DNA from: CAYSPG01 sp964432885
GTDB taxonomy: Bacteria; Bacteroidota; Bacteroidia; AKYH767-A; OLB10
Direction: 5' to 3'
Length of the DNA stretch: 64,000 nt
Assembly (NCBI GenBank): GCA_964432885.1
Contig: CAYSPG010000019.1
Location: 1-64,000, forward strand
Under the pieces are notes generated by a model. It was not told the DNA's origin, ran no database searches, and worked only from the letters and a program-made list of their open reading frames with translations. Numbering within the stretch: position 1 is the first letter of the stretch; each line of letters begins with the position of its first letter. The position numbers were made by a program, and so were the translations under genes. Below are positions 1 to 7,976 of the stretch, piece by piece.

Positions 1-54
1 ATGGGGGATTTGAAAGGCACAGAAATAATAAACTATATTGTGTACCATAAAGAA

Positions 55-621
55 TTATTGTTTATAAAAGTTCATTTTTAAATTAACTCCAGCAAAATAA
101 TTTTGAGGATGGGGATTAAACGCAGGAGAAATTTTTAGGCTTAAATCATCGTTAACATTAAAATAAAAAAGATGGGCATCAACACTTGCATCCACTATAT
201 TTAAAACATATACCATTCCGGCCACGATGTATGACAAATCACGATTTCTCCTGTAATAGTTTTTTAGCAACCGCAAATCTTCGTCTGAGTAGGTATCCAC
301 AAACGCATCAATAGTTGTCTCATCACCATCTAGCCTGGTTGCATACGCATTTTTGTAACGTTTATACTGACGGTTGTTGTCAATAATAAAATATCCCATT
401 AGTCCCCCAACTGCATACACAATTGGAATTTTCCAATACTTTTTATTATACGCCTGACCCAAGCCGGGCAGCAGTGCCGAGTAAAGTGCCGCCTTTTTAG
501 GAGAATGTTTTAATGCAGTAGAATCATTAATAGCCTTTGAAGAACTGTCAGCTATCTGCTGTCCATTTGAGGTTACTGAAAAAGCAACCGAAAGAAAAAA
601 TAAAAAAATTGTTTTTAGCAT
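55..621 (-). CDS. DUF5683 domain protein, exported or membrane-associated
   Basis: The 188-residue product begins with a hydrophobic signal-like segment (residues 1-20, ending near NGQQ). A low-complexity linker follows, then the conserved core with KKAALYSALLPGLGQAYNKK and a short hydrophobic stretch (IPIVYAVGGLMGYFII), and a C-terminal beta-rich part. This matches the DUF5683 family of Bacteroidota, whose function is unknown. In many relatives this gene directly follows parB; here parA-parB lie at 47.0-48.8 kb, so that linkage is absent. Nothing recognisable lies in bases 1-54 beyond its stop codon. The family call is from recognition of the core; no biochemical role can be inferred. Confidence 0.8.
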   Translation of the reverse strand: MLKTIFLFFLSVAFSVTSNGQQIADSSSKAINDSTALKHSPKKAALYSALLPGLGQAYNKKYWKIPIVYAVGGLMGYFIIDNNRQYKRYKNAYATRLDGDETTIDAFVDTYSDEDLRLLKNYYRRNRDLSYIVAGMVYVLNIVDASVDAHLFYFNVNDDLSLKISPAFNPHPQNYFAGVNLKMNFYKQ

Positions 622-726
622 TATTAAATAATATCCATTTGCTTCAGCGCAAAACTACTACTTATTTAAACCAAGATTGTTTGATTTTAAAATGCCAATA
701 ATGACAATTTTAACAATTCAACTTTT

Positions 727-2757
727 TTATTTAAGGTATTTAGCAAGCCATTCAAAAAACACACGCTGCCAAAGCACACTGTTTTGTGGTTTTGAAACCC
801 AGTGCCCTTCGTCAGGAAAGCAAAGGAAACGAGCAGGAATATTTTGCAGGCGAGCAGCATTGTATGCTTCCATACCTTGCCCAAGCGGCACACGAAAATC
901 TTTTTCGTTATGAATTACAAGCATTGGAGTATCCCAGTTTTTTACAAAATCGTGCGGAGAAAATTGTGTGTATGTTTTTGGAGTTGGTGTTTTCCAATAA
1001 GGGCCGCCCATGTCAAAATCGGCAAACCACATTTCTTCGGTGGTGCCATACATGCTTTCTAAATTAAACACGCCACAATGCGCAATAAATGTTTTAAATC
1101 TTTTTTGATGATGGCCGGCTAACCAATACACACTGTATCCACCAAAGCTTGCACCTACAGCACCCAATTTATCTTTATTAACATAAGGCTCTTTTGAAAC
1201 ATCATCAATGGCCGACAAATAATCTTTCATGCATTGGCCACCCCAGTCTTCTGAAATCTGGCGGTTCCATTCTGTTCCAAATGATGGTAAGCCTCTGCGG
1301 TTTGGAGCTACAATTATATACCCATTGGCAGCCATCAACTGAAAATTCCAGCGATAGCTGAAAAATTGCGATACGGTACTTTGTGGTCCACCCTGGCAGT
1401 AGAGCAGTGTTGGATATTTTTTGGTTGCATCAAAATCAGGAGGATAAATTACCCATGTAAGCATGTCTTTGCCATCGGTAGTTTTTACCATGCGCTTTTC
1501 TACTTTGCCAGATTTTACGGTTGACAGTACCTCTTTATTGGTGTATGTAAGTTGTTTTGTTGCGCCTGTTTTTATGTCAACAGTAAATAATTCAGTGGGC
1601 ATGCTCATGCTCATCATGCTTGTAATTATTTTATCTTTTGAAAAAGTCATAGCAGTATGGTCTCCAACATCAGTAGTAATCTGTTTGATAGGAGGTGTTG
1701 CTGATTTTGCGCGCAAGTCCATTGTGTAAAGCTGGTCGGTTGCATTAATACCACATAAAAAATAAATCATGCTGCCATCAACACTATAGTTTGCATCGCC
1801 CACGCTGTAATCAAAACCTTTAGTAAGTTCGTTTTTTGTATTCGATTTTAAATCGAGTTGAATGATTCGGTTACGGTCAGCTTCATAGGTTGGTGTTTCC
1901 ATACTAAGCCAAATCATTTTGGTATTGTCAGGTGAAAAACGCGGGTTTACATCATATCCTAAATTTCCTTCACTTACATTTTTTGTAGTTCCACCAGCCA
2001 CATCGTAAACATAAATATCGCTGTTGGTACTTACTGCATATTCTTTTCCCGAAAGCTTTTTACAGGTGTAGGCAAGCATTTTTCCATCACTACTCCATGC
2101 GATTTGCTCTGCACCTCCAAGTGGGTGCAGGGGAGAATCAAAGCGCTCGTCTTTTTGAATATCCTTCCACTCCCCTACTTTGGTTCCGTCAAAAGTTGCT
2201 ACAAAAATGTGCGAGTACATTCCATCTTCCCAAACATTCCAGTGGCGATACATTAAGTCGTCATACAAACGTGCGTTTGCTTTTGGTAAATCAGGATATA
2301 TATCATGAATATTTTTATCCACTTTAACTTCCATGGTTGCATACATCATGTTACCTGAAGGGGCTATTCCAAAATTTGAAATATCATCTTTTGAATTTGT
2401 TACTTGCGCTTTTCCGGTGCCATCGCTGTTCATCATCCAAATGTTGGATGTGCCTTTTGAACTGAGGTAATAGATTTTGCTTCCGTCCTTATTCCAATGT
2501 GGTGAAGTTTCGTCATCAGCGTCATTGGCAATTGCCTTAGCTGTGCCGCCTGCTGTTGAGATAATATAAATATCGGTGTTGCCTTTGTTATCAGCAAGAT
2601 TGAAATTGCGAACTGTGTAAACAACCATTTTTCCATCAGGAGAAATTTCGGGTTCACCAACGCGACCGAGTTTCCAAAGGAATTCGGGAGTGTATTTGTT
2701 TTGAGCAAAAGTTGTTTGCGCTAATAATGCAAAAGCGATGAGAATAAATTTTTTCAT
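727..2757 (-). CDS. S9 family (prolyl oligopeptidase-like) serine peptidase
   Basis: A 676-residue exported peptidase of the dipeptidyl-peptidase/acylaminoacyl-peptidase type. Residues 1-19 are a signal peptide ending TFAQ. Residues about 25-400 are a beta-propeller with repeated 'SPDGK', 'NKDGSK' and 'SSDGK' blades. Residues about 430-676 are the alpha/beta-hydrolase domain. The nucleophile is Ser537 in GASFGGYS, with Asp620 (NEKD) and His652 (DEGHW) completing the expected triad. Length is normal for the family. It probably cleaves oligopeptides in the periplasm; exact specificity cannot be read from sequence. It is transcribed away from the inverted-repeat element at 2826-2915. Confidence 0.93.
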   Translation of the reverse strand: MKKFILIAFALLAQTTFAQNKYTPEFLWKLGRVGEPEISPDGKMVVYTVRNFNLADNKGNTDIYIISTAGGTAKAIANDADDETSPHWNKDGSKIYYLSSKGTSNIWMMNSDGTGKAQVTNSKDDISNFGIAPSGNMMYATMEVKVDKNIHDIYPDLPKANARLYDDLMYRHWNVWEDGMYSHIFVATFDGTKVGEWKDIQKDERFDSPLHPLGGAEQIAWSSDGKMLAYTCKKLSGKEYAVSTNSDIYVYDVAGGTTKNVSEGNLGYDVNPRFSPDNTKMIWLSMETPTYEADRNRIIQLDLKSNTKNELTKGFDYSVGDANYSVDGSMIYFLCGINATDQLYTMDLRAKSATPPIKQITTDVGDHTAMTFSKDKIITSMMSMSMPTELFTVDIKTGATKQLTYTNKEVLSTVKSGKVEKRMVKTTDGKDMLTWVIYPPDFDATKKYPTLLYCQGGPQSTVSQFFSYRWNFQLMAANGYIIVAPNRRGLPSFGTEWNRQISEDWGGQCMKDYLSAIDDVSKEPYVNKDKLGAVGASFGGYSVYWLAGHHQKRFKTFIAHCGVFNLESMYGTTEEMWFADFDMGGPYWKTPTPKTYTQFSPHDFVKNWDTPMLVIHNEKDFRVPLGQGMEAYNAARLQNIPARFLCFPDEGHWVSKPQNSVLWQRVFFEWLAKYLK

Positions 2758-2825
2758 TTAGATTAATTTTTGGATGGGCGAATGTATAATATTTGGAATT
2801 AGATAAGCAGAATGGAATGTTAAAA

Positions 2826-2915
2826 AATAGAACACGGATGACACGGATGCGACTGACTTAAGCGGATAAAAAAATCTGTGAAAACCCGCTCAATCCGCGT
2901 CATCCGTGTTCTATT
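2826..2915. repeat. Inverted-repeat element with 23-bp arms of 'AACACGGATG' type
   Basis: Left arm 2826-2848 and right arm 2893-2915 are inverted copies matching at 22 of 23 positions, separated by 44 bp. Each arm is itself an imperfect tandem of a roughly 10-base word (ACACGGATG, repeated). The element holds no gene. The right arm runs into the 3' end of the phzF-like gene and supplies its stop codon and last residues. The architecture resembles the pair at 56457-56582 and the arms around the GxxExxY gene at 57745-58317. Confidence 0.8.
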
Positions 2916-3691
2916 TCAATAACAGCCTTTAAAAAAGTAACAGCATTGCCACTGATTAAAACTCTGTCATTAATTAATTCACACCACAATTCTCCTTTTC
3001 GTTTTGAAAGTTGAAGCGCTGAGAATTTGTTTTTATTTAATTGGGTTGCCCAATACACAGGAAGTGCCGTATGAGCTGAGCCTGTAACAGGGTCTTCATT
3101 AACACCAAAGTTTGGATAAAAACATCTCGACACAAAATCAACTTGATTGCCTTGGGCAGTACAAATAATTCCATGGTGATGAATCTTTTTTATCAAATCA
3201 AAATCAGGATTAAGGTTTTCTATTTCGGTTTGATTAGCAAAAACAAGCAGCACAATATTTTTTCCTTCAAGCGCTTTTTGTGGTGTGATTTTAAAAGCAG
3301 TTTTCATTTCAGCTGTTAAAGAACTTTCTTTTAAAACATCAACTGGAAAATCAAGCGTAAGCAAATTATTGTTTTTGGAAACCTTAAGCAATCCGCTTTT
3401 TGATTGAAAATTTATTTGTGGTTTATCATAGTTAAGATGGTTGTATAAAACATGTGCGCTTGCAAGCGTTGCATGACCGCATAAATTTATTTCAGACAGA
3501 GGAGTAAACCAACGGATGCGATACTCATCATTTTCTTTTACAACAAAAGCGGTTTCGGATAAATTATTTTCAGCAGCAATTTGCTGCATTAGTTTTTCAT
3601 CAAGCCAATTTTCTAAAACAATAATGGCTGCAGGGTTGCCACCAAAAACATTTGTGGCAAACGCATCAACAACATATTGGGTTAATTTCAT
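2900..3691 (-). CDS. PhzF family isomerase-like protein
   Basis: A 263-residue member of the PhzF/diaminopimelate-epimerase-fold family. Visible family marks are the N-terminal VDAFATNVFGGNPAA, the catalytic-type Glu46 in NLSETAFV, CGHATLASAHV and the C-terminal DPVTGSAHT. Most family members outside phenazine clusters have unknown substrates, and there are no phenazine genes here. The start ATG overlaps the stop of kbl (ATGA, 3688-3691), so the two are translationally coupled. The last few codons and the TGA lie in the arm of an inverted repeat, so the C-terminal tail 'EHG' was probably rewritten by that insertion. Confidence 0.9.
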   Translation of the reverse strand: MKLTQYVVDAFATNVFGGNPAAIIVLENWLDEKLMQQIAAENNLSETAFVVKENDEYRIRWFTPLSEINLCGHATLASAHVLYNHLNYDKPQINFQSKSGLLKVSKNNNLLTLDFPVDVLKESSLTAEMKTAFKITPQKALEGKNIVLLVFANQTEIENLNPDFDLIKKIHHHGIICTAQGNQVDFVSRCFYPNFGVNEDPVTGSAHTALPVYWATQLNKNKFSALQLSKRKGELWCELINDRVLISGNAVTFLKAVIEIEHG

Positions 3692-4899
3692 TTTAAAACA
3701 CCCAATTCTTTTCCAACTTTTGTGAATGCAGCAATTGCTTTATCTATATGATGTATTTCGTGCCCGGCAGAAATTTGTACGCGTATGCGCGCATTGCCTT
3801 TTGCAACAACAGGATAAAAGAATCCGATAACATAAATTCCTTCTTCTAAAAGTTTTGCGGCAAACTCCTGCGCAAGTTTTGCTTCATATAACATAATGGG
3901 AACAATGGGATGCTCACCCGGTTTAATATCAAAGCCGGCTTCGGTAATTTTTTTGCGGAAGTATTGCGTGTTGTTCCAAAGCTTATCGCGCAAGGCAGTT
4001 GTTTCGCTTAACATATCAAGCACTGCAATGCTTGCACCCACAATACTTGGCGCTAATGAATTTGAAAACAAATAAGGGCGCGAACGTTGCCGCAACAAAT
4101 CCACAATTTCTTTTTTGCCAGAAGTAAAACCACCCATTGCACCGCCTAATGCTTTTCCTAATGTGCCCGTGATGATATCAATACGTCCCATTACATTGCG
4201 ATACTCATGTGTGCCACGTCCTGTTTTTCCCATAAAGCCTGATGCATGACATTCATCAATCATAACAAGTGCTTTGTATTTATCTGCGAGGTCGCAAATT
4301 TTATCAAGCTGCGCTATGGTTCCGTCCATTGAAAAAACCCCATCACTCACAATCATGCGATGTCGTTTGTCTTGTGTTGCTTTTAATTTTTCTTCAAGGT
4401 CGTTCATGTCGTTATGCTTGTAGCGATGTCTGTCCGCCTTACACAATCGAATGCCGTCAATAATACTTGCATGATTCAGTTCATCAGAAATTAAAGCGTC
4501 CTGGTCATTCAACAACGGTTCAAACACGCCACCGTTGGCATCAAAAGCGGCTGCATATAATATAGTATCTTCTGTGCCAAGAAATGTTGCAAGTTTTTGT
4601 TCAAGTGTTTTGTGAATGTCTTGCGTACCGCAGATAAAACGCACGCTGCTCATTCCGTAACCGTGCGAGTCAATTGCCATGTGTGCAGCCTCAATAACTT
4701 TTGGATGCGATGAAAGCCCAAGGTAATTATTTGCGCAAAAATTAATTACGGCCCCACCTGACCTCCCCGAAGGGGAGGAACCTGTTACGCTTATATCAGC
4801 TGACTGTGGTGTTGTAATAATTCTTTCCAGCTTATATAAACCGGCATCTTTTATTTCCTGAAGTTCTTTTTCTAAAACGGGTTTTAGTGTTTGGTACAT
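3688..4899 (-). CDS. kbl: Glycine C-acetyltransferase (2-amino-3-ketobutyrate CoA ligase)
   Basis: A 403-residue PLP enzyme of the alpha-oxoamine synthase family. It interconverts glycine plus acetyl-CoA and 2-amino-3-oxobutyrate in threonine breakdown. It follows the E. coli Kbl sequence closely (FCANNYLGL, SVRFICGTQ, DECHASGF, and the PLP-lysine region TLGKALGGAMGG). Residues 39-50 (TGSSPSGRSGGA) are longer than the corresponding E. coli stretch and are encoded by a GC-rich palindromic repeat at 4751-4778, kept in frame. The gene diverges from the plsC-like acyltransferase and overlaps the PhzF gene by 4 bp. The active-site blocks are intact, so the enzyme is probably functional. Confidence 0.95.
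   Translation of the reverse strand: MYQTLKPVLEKELQEIKDAGLYKLERIITTPQSADISVTGSSPSGRSGGAVINFCANNYLGLSSHPKVIEAAHMAIDSHGYGMSSVRFICGTQDIHKTLEQKLATFLGTEDTILYAAAFDANGGVFEPLLNDQDALISDELNHASIIDGIRLCKADRHRYKHNDMNDLEEKLKATQDKRHRMIVSDGVFSMDGTIAQLDKICDLADKYKALVMIDECHASGFMGKTGRGTHEYRNVMGRIDIITGTLGKALGGAMGGFTSGKKEIVDLLRQRSRPYLFSNSLAPSIVGASIAVLDMLSETTALRDKLWNNTQYFRKKITEAGFDIKPGEHPIVPIMLYEAKLAQEFAAKLLEEGIYVIGFFYPVVAKGNARIRVQISAGHEIHHIDKAIAAFTKVGKELGVLK
4751..4778 (-). repeat. GC-rich palindromic REP-like repeat inside kbl
   Basis: A 28-bp unit, read on the minus strand as CCTCCCCTTCGGGGAGG followed by TCAGGTGGGGC. It contains a CTCCCC-TTCG-GGGGAG hairpin and is translated in frame as part of Kbl residues 39-50. 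A near-identical copy in opposite genomic orientation lies at 4974-5001. Confidence 0.85.
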
Positions 4900-4973
4900 A
4901 ATGAATTATTTTGCATTGCAAAGAAAGAAGTTTTTGAAATGAAAATTAAACATTCTGAAGGAGATTTTAAATT

Positions 4974-5001
4974 CTCCCCTTCGGGGAGGTTTAGGTGGGG
5001 C
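4974..5001 (+). repeat. Second copy of the GC-rich REP-like repeat
   Basis: It reads CTCCCCTTCGGGGAGG then TTTAGGTGGGGC, nearly identical to the reverse complement of 4751-4778. The two copies form an inverted pair around the kbl 5' end and the kbl/plsC divergent region. This copy lies just upstream of the plsC-like start codon, within 10-15 bp of its likely promoter. Confidence 0.85.
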
Positions 5002-5022
5002 TTTCTTTTCTACTTTCGCCAC

Positions 5023-5775
5023 ATGCGCAGTATTAGAATTGTATTAGGAAACCTGTGGCGGTGGTGGTTCTTTTTGGGAGGCGCACTTACCTTTTTAATT
5101 CTGTTTCCGTTTTTTGTTATTACGCTTACAGGAAGTGCCAGGTATAACACCTGTTTTAAGTTGATGAAGCTGCATGCAAGGCTTATTGTACTGTTTGCAG
5201 GCATCCGCACAAAAGTGATAAGCCGGTTTACACCTGATAAAAATGGCACGTATGTGTATTGCCCAAATCATACTTCATACCTTGATATTGTATTAACCTA
5301 TATTGGCATAAGCGAGTATTTTCATTTTATGGGAAAGGTAGAACTGGAAAGCGTTCCGCTGTTTAATATTTTTTTTAAGAAAATGAATATAGGCGTTAAC
5401 CGCGAAAGCATTAAAGGTTCGCACAAAGCGTATATGCGTGCCATTGCCGATTTAGAGAAGAACATCAGCATATCCATTTTCCCTGAGGCAACAATTCATG
5501 CCTGCTCACCGCAACTTGGCCCCATGAAAAACGGTGCTTTTAAACTGGCCATTGAAAAACAAGTTCCCATTGTTCCGGTTGCATATATTGACAATTGGAA
5601 AATTTTACCCGATGTACCTAACCGAATTTATGGCGGACGACCCGGCACGGCACGCATTGTAGTGTTGCCGCCAATTGAAACAAAAGGAATGACGGAAGAA
5701 AACCTTAGTGAATTAAAAATTCTCTATAAAGTTGCGATGGAAAAGGTGATGGAGGAGTTTGAGTATGGGAGGTGA
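5023..5775 (+). CDS. 1-acyl-sn-glycerol-3-phosphate acyltransferase-like protein (PlsC family)
   Basis: A 250-residue membrane-bound acyltransferase of phospholipid synthesis, transferring a fatty acyl group to lysophosphatidic acid or a related acceptor. A hydrophobic segment spans residues about 15-37. The HX4D catalytic motif is HTSYLD at residues 83-88, and the second block is FPEATIH. The reading frame extends upstream to 4891, but that part crosses kbl's start and a repeat element, so I chose the ATG at 5023. That ATG stands 4 bases after TACTTTCG (5011-5018), a near-consensus Bacteroidota -7 element, suggesting a leaderless or near-leaderless transcript. Confidence 0.88.
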   Translation: MRSIRIVLGNLWRWWFFLGGALTFLILFPFFVITLTGSARYNTCFKLMKLHARLIVLFAGIRTKVISRFTPDKNGTYVYCPNHTSYLDIVLTYIGISEYFHFMGKVELESVPLFNIFFKKMNIGVNRESIKGSHKAYMRAIADLEKNISISIFPEATIHACSPQLGPMKNGAFKLAIEKQVPIVPVAYIDNWKILPDVPNRIYGGRPGTARIVVLPPIETKGMTEENLSELKILYKVAMEKVMEEFEYGR

Positions 5776-6262
5776 TTAATAAACCTCATCATGGGAGCCT
5801 ATGTCGGTAAAAACAACTTAGGTATTTGTTTCGAAATAAAAAATAATTCTACAATTGTATTCCACTGAAAAACTCCAGTGATTTTTAAGTTCTCCTGAAA
5901 GTTTGTGTGTTTTTAAAGATGGATTAAAAGGATCATTTACAAATGCGGATATCTTGCTCCAAAATTTTTCTTCTAAATTTTTATTTTTTGCAATCATTGT
6001 TGTCCGACTAAAACAAAAAAGATTCCTCATTTCATTCGGAATGACAATTAATACAGAGAGGACTGTGAGGAGGAGGGGCTTACTTTTGCGCGGAGCGCAA
6101 AAGTAAGCCCCTCCTCCTCACAGAAAACAATCTTTCTATGTCATTCCGAATGAAATGAGGAATCTCACCATTAGAAAATTTGAATTTAACCGGACAATAC
6201 TGTTTTGCAATATGTTTTTTAAAAGAACGCTTAAATGATGAACTAAAACTAATCTGAATCAT
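5776..6262 (-). pseudogene. RelE/YafQ-type toxin gene, split by an element and carrying a nonsense codon
   Basis: The N-terminal part reads MIQISFSSSFKRSFKKHIAK from 6262 downward. The C-terminal part (NKNLEEKFW..., LKTHKLSGELKNHWSF, EYNCRIIFYFE) continues below 5986. They are separated by a 208-bp element flanked by the 9-bp duplication TTTTGCAAT. Deleting the element and one duplication rejoins IAK to NKNLEEKFW exactly in frame, giving a normal RelE/StbE-family mRNA interferase of about 90 residues. A TAA at 5818-5820 then interrupts the gene 13 codons before the natural end, with DIGSHDEVY still readable beyond it. The toxin is therefore inactivated twice. Its original stop abuts the plsC-like stop. 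Confidence 0.85.
5995..6202. mobile_element. 208-bp MITE-like element with nested palindromes and 9-bp target duplication
   Basis: The ends are imperfect terminal inverted repeats: CATTGTTGTCCGACTAAAA at the left, and CAGTATTGTCCGGTTAAA read inward from the right, about 14 of 18 matching. Direct copies of TTTTGCAAT flank it at 5986-5994 and 6203-6211. Inside are two further perfect inverted repeats: 26-bp arms at 6020-6045 and 6140-6165, and 29-bp arms at 6063-6091 and 6095-6123 with a 3-base loop. There is no coding capacity. The inner part, meaning the 26-bp arms and what they enclose, looks like a dispersed repeat of the 'CATTCCGAATGAAATGAGGAATC' kind carried within IS-like ends. I could not assign a transposase family. 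Confidence 0.85.
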
Positions 6263-6479
6263 TTAAGCATTTTCTTTAGCTGGTTTATATCGGAAGAAAA
6301 AACATGCTTTTCATTTTTTGCCTTTTTATAATTTTTCAAAATATCAGATCGCTTTTTTTTATTTGATTAAGACTGTTTGTAGCACTATCTAATTTTTGTT
6401 TCACTATATTCCAATCTTCAATAGAAATAAAAACGCCTTTTCTTTTTCCGTTTATATCGGTTATGTATTGCAGTGTCAT
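6259..6479 (-). pseudogene. Antitoxin of the RelE-type pair, frameshifted
   Basis: Reading from ATG at 6479 gives MTLQYITDINGKRKGVFISI, a typical start of the Phd-like antitoxins paired with such toxins. After 'NQIKK' the frame runs to a stop. Inserting one base in the 8-base A/T run at 6353-6360 restores a frame through '...LKKMLK' ending in TGA at 6259, which overlaps the toxin ATG (ATGA). The region is 221 nt, one base short of whole codons, as expected for a single-base loss. The two genes therefore formed a normal overlapping antitoxin-toxin operon that has decayed. Confidence 0.75.
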
Positions 6480-6572
6480 GAAATATTATTTTGTTTAGTC
6501 AAAAGTATAAAAATAAAGAAAGACAGGGGTTTTATTTTTTAATTACTTTTACTCTGCCTCAAATAAGATACC

Positions 6573-7093
6573 ATGCTAAACAAACTTCACCATTACCAAA
6601 CATCAAAAAAAATAATTATTGCTGTTTTGTTTTTCTTCTGCTGCGGGAAAATTGTGGGGCAGAGTAATTGGGTGTATGTAATTACTAATTATGGCATTGA
6701 TACATTGAGATGTGATAATGCAATAGCGTTTGATAAATTCAATCGCCCTTGGATTTATGGAGTTGATATTGGACCAACATCAAATTACTCACTTTATAAC
6801 TATAATGGATTCAACTGGCAAAAGCATTTACTCAAATAAAACAATCGGCAAACGATATTATTATTTCTCCTAACCCAACATCCTCTTCATTCCAAATTTC
6901 AAATTTTATTTTCAGCCCCAACGATGAAATTATTTTAATGGATGCCCTCGGTAAAACAGTTGTATCAAAAGCAATTAGTTCGCAAACTTCGAATATCAAA
7001 CTTCAAACATCAAATATTTCAAACGGAGTTTACCTACTTCAACTTAAAACAAAAAAAGGTTTGATAAGCAAAAAGGTTGTGGTGCAGCATTAA
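6573..7093 (+). pseudogene. Remnant of a T9SS-exported beta-propeller-like protein
   Basis: The 5' part (6573-6839, 88 residues) has a signal peptide (IIIAVLFFFCCGKIVGQ) and the start of a propeller-like domain (DNAIAFDKFNRPWIYG). It stops at 6839. Immediately downstream, in another frame, a complete type A sorting domain is readable up to 7093: ISPNP, ILMDALGKTVVSK, NISNGVYLLQL and KKVVVQH. A normal gene of this kind would have several hundred residues between these parts. The locus is best explained as an internal deletion leaving the head and tail out of frame. Confidence 0.7.
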
Positions 7094-7097
7094 TACC

Positions 7098-7514
7098 TTA
7101 ACAAAACTCCTCGTAAGCACCCTTTAAATGCTCGGCAATCATTTCGGCACTGCGGCCTTCAATGTGATGGCGCTCGATAAAGTGTACCAACTGCCCGTCT
7201 TTAAACAATGCAATGCACGGAGAAGATGGAGGATATGGCAAGGTATATTTACGGGCTTGCGCGGTGGCTTCTAAATCCTGCCCTGCAAAAACGGTTACTA
7301 AATTTTCTGGTTTTTTTTCTGCTGTCAACGAAAGTTTAACACCAGGCCTTGCTGTGCCGGCCGCGCATCCGCACACTGAGTTCATCACCAAAAGCATGGT
7401 GCCTTTGCTATCGGGAATGGTGTTATCAACTTCTTCAACGGTTTTTAATTCTTTAAAACCTGCGTTTACTAAATCGGTGCGCATGGGGGCGCATAATTGT
7501 TCGGGATATGGCAT
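7098..7514 (-). CDS. BrxA/BrxB family bacilliredoxin
   Basis: A 138-residue member of the bacilliredoxin (former DUF1094) family, thioredoxin-fold proteins that handle thiol-disulfide exchange with low-molecular-weight thiols. The family Cys-Gly-Cys motif is at residues 48-50 (NSVCGCAAGTARPG), followed by FAGQDLEATAQAR and SSPCIALFKDGQ. Length is normal. It has its own promoter side facing the 430-bp intergenic region and is convergent with the dead gene before it. Confidence 0.92.
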   Translation of the reverse strand: MPYPEQLCAPMRTDLVNAGFKELKTVEEVDNTIPDSKGTMLLVMNSVCGCAAGTARPGVKLSLTAEKKPENLVTVFAGQDLEATAQARKYTLPYPPSSPCIALFKDGQLVHFIERHHIEGRSAEMIAEHLKGAYEEFC

Positions 7515-7976
7515 TTTATTTAAAATTTTGTGCGAAAATAATTATCTGTTTTGAATGATTAGTGGCAAATGACCTGGTATTTTATCACCCCAAGAACATT
7601 ATTTTAACCAAAAGGTTTTTTTTCTTACATCTTAATTTAAGTTTGTAATAAAGTATTTGGGTTAATGATTTACTGCATTACCTTAATGCCTTAAAGGGTT
7701 AAAATAAACCCTTTAAGGCATTATTCAACATCGTATATAAGACTGTAAACATTTTACAGTCCTTATTGCAGAGATTATTTATGACAATTGGAACTTAGGA
7801 TAACTATTTAATTGTTGCTTTTAAATAAAACGCGGGTGATATACCCCATCCAAACACCTCTTTTTATAAAAAACCTTACACCTGTAAGAAACCCTTGGTG
7901 CATTATTTAAAAATTAAAGTTTTTAGAACGTAAATTGTAATTGTGCATTCAAAATAAATTTAAAAACAAAAAACGT
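7515..7976. other. Intergenic region with two strong tandem hairpins
   Basis: I see no gene here. Two hairpins follow one another. 7685-7700 pairs with 7707-7722: a perfect 16-bp stem of AATGCCTTAAAGGGTT with a 6-base loop. 7741-7749 pairs with 7753-7761: a 9-bp stem of GACTGTAAA with a 3-base loop. Neither is followed by a clear T-run, so they are not typical intrinsic terminators. They lie between the divergent bacilliredoxin gene and the sensor operon and could be a leader or small-RNA structure. The rest is A+T-rich. Confidence 0.5.

Noticed and set aside
1..54. Possible end of another gene at the left edge
   Set aside because: Only 54 bases are available; a short forward frame here runs into the DUF5683 gene and shows no motif.
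4891..5022. N-terminal extension of the plsC-like protein up to 4891
   Set aside because: The extra residues cross the kbl start, a repeat element and the likely promoter; homology and hydrophobicity begin at 5023.
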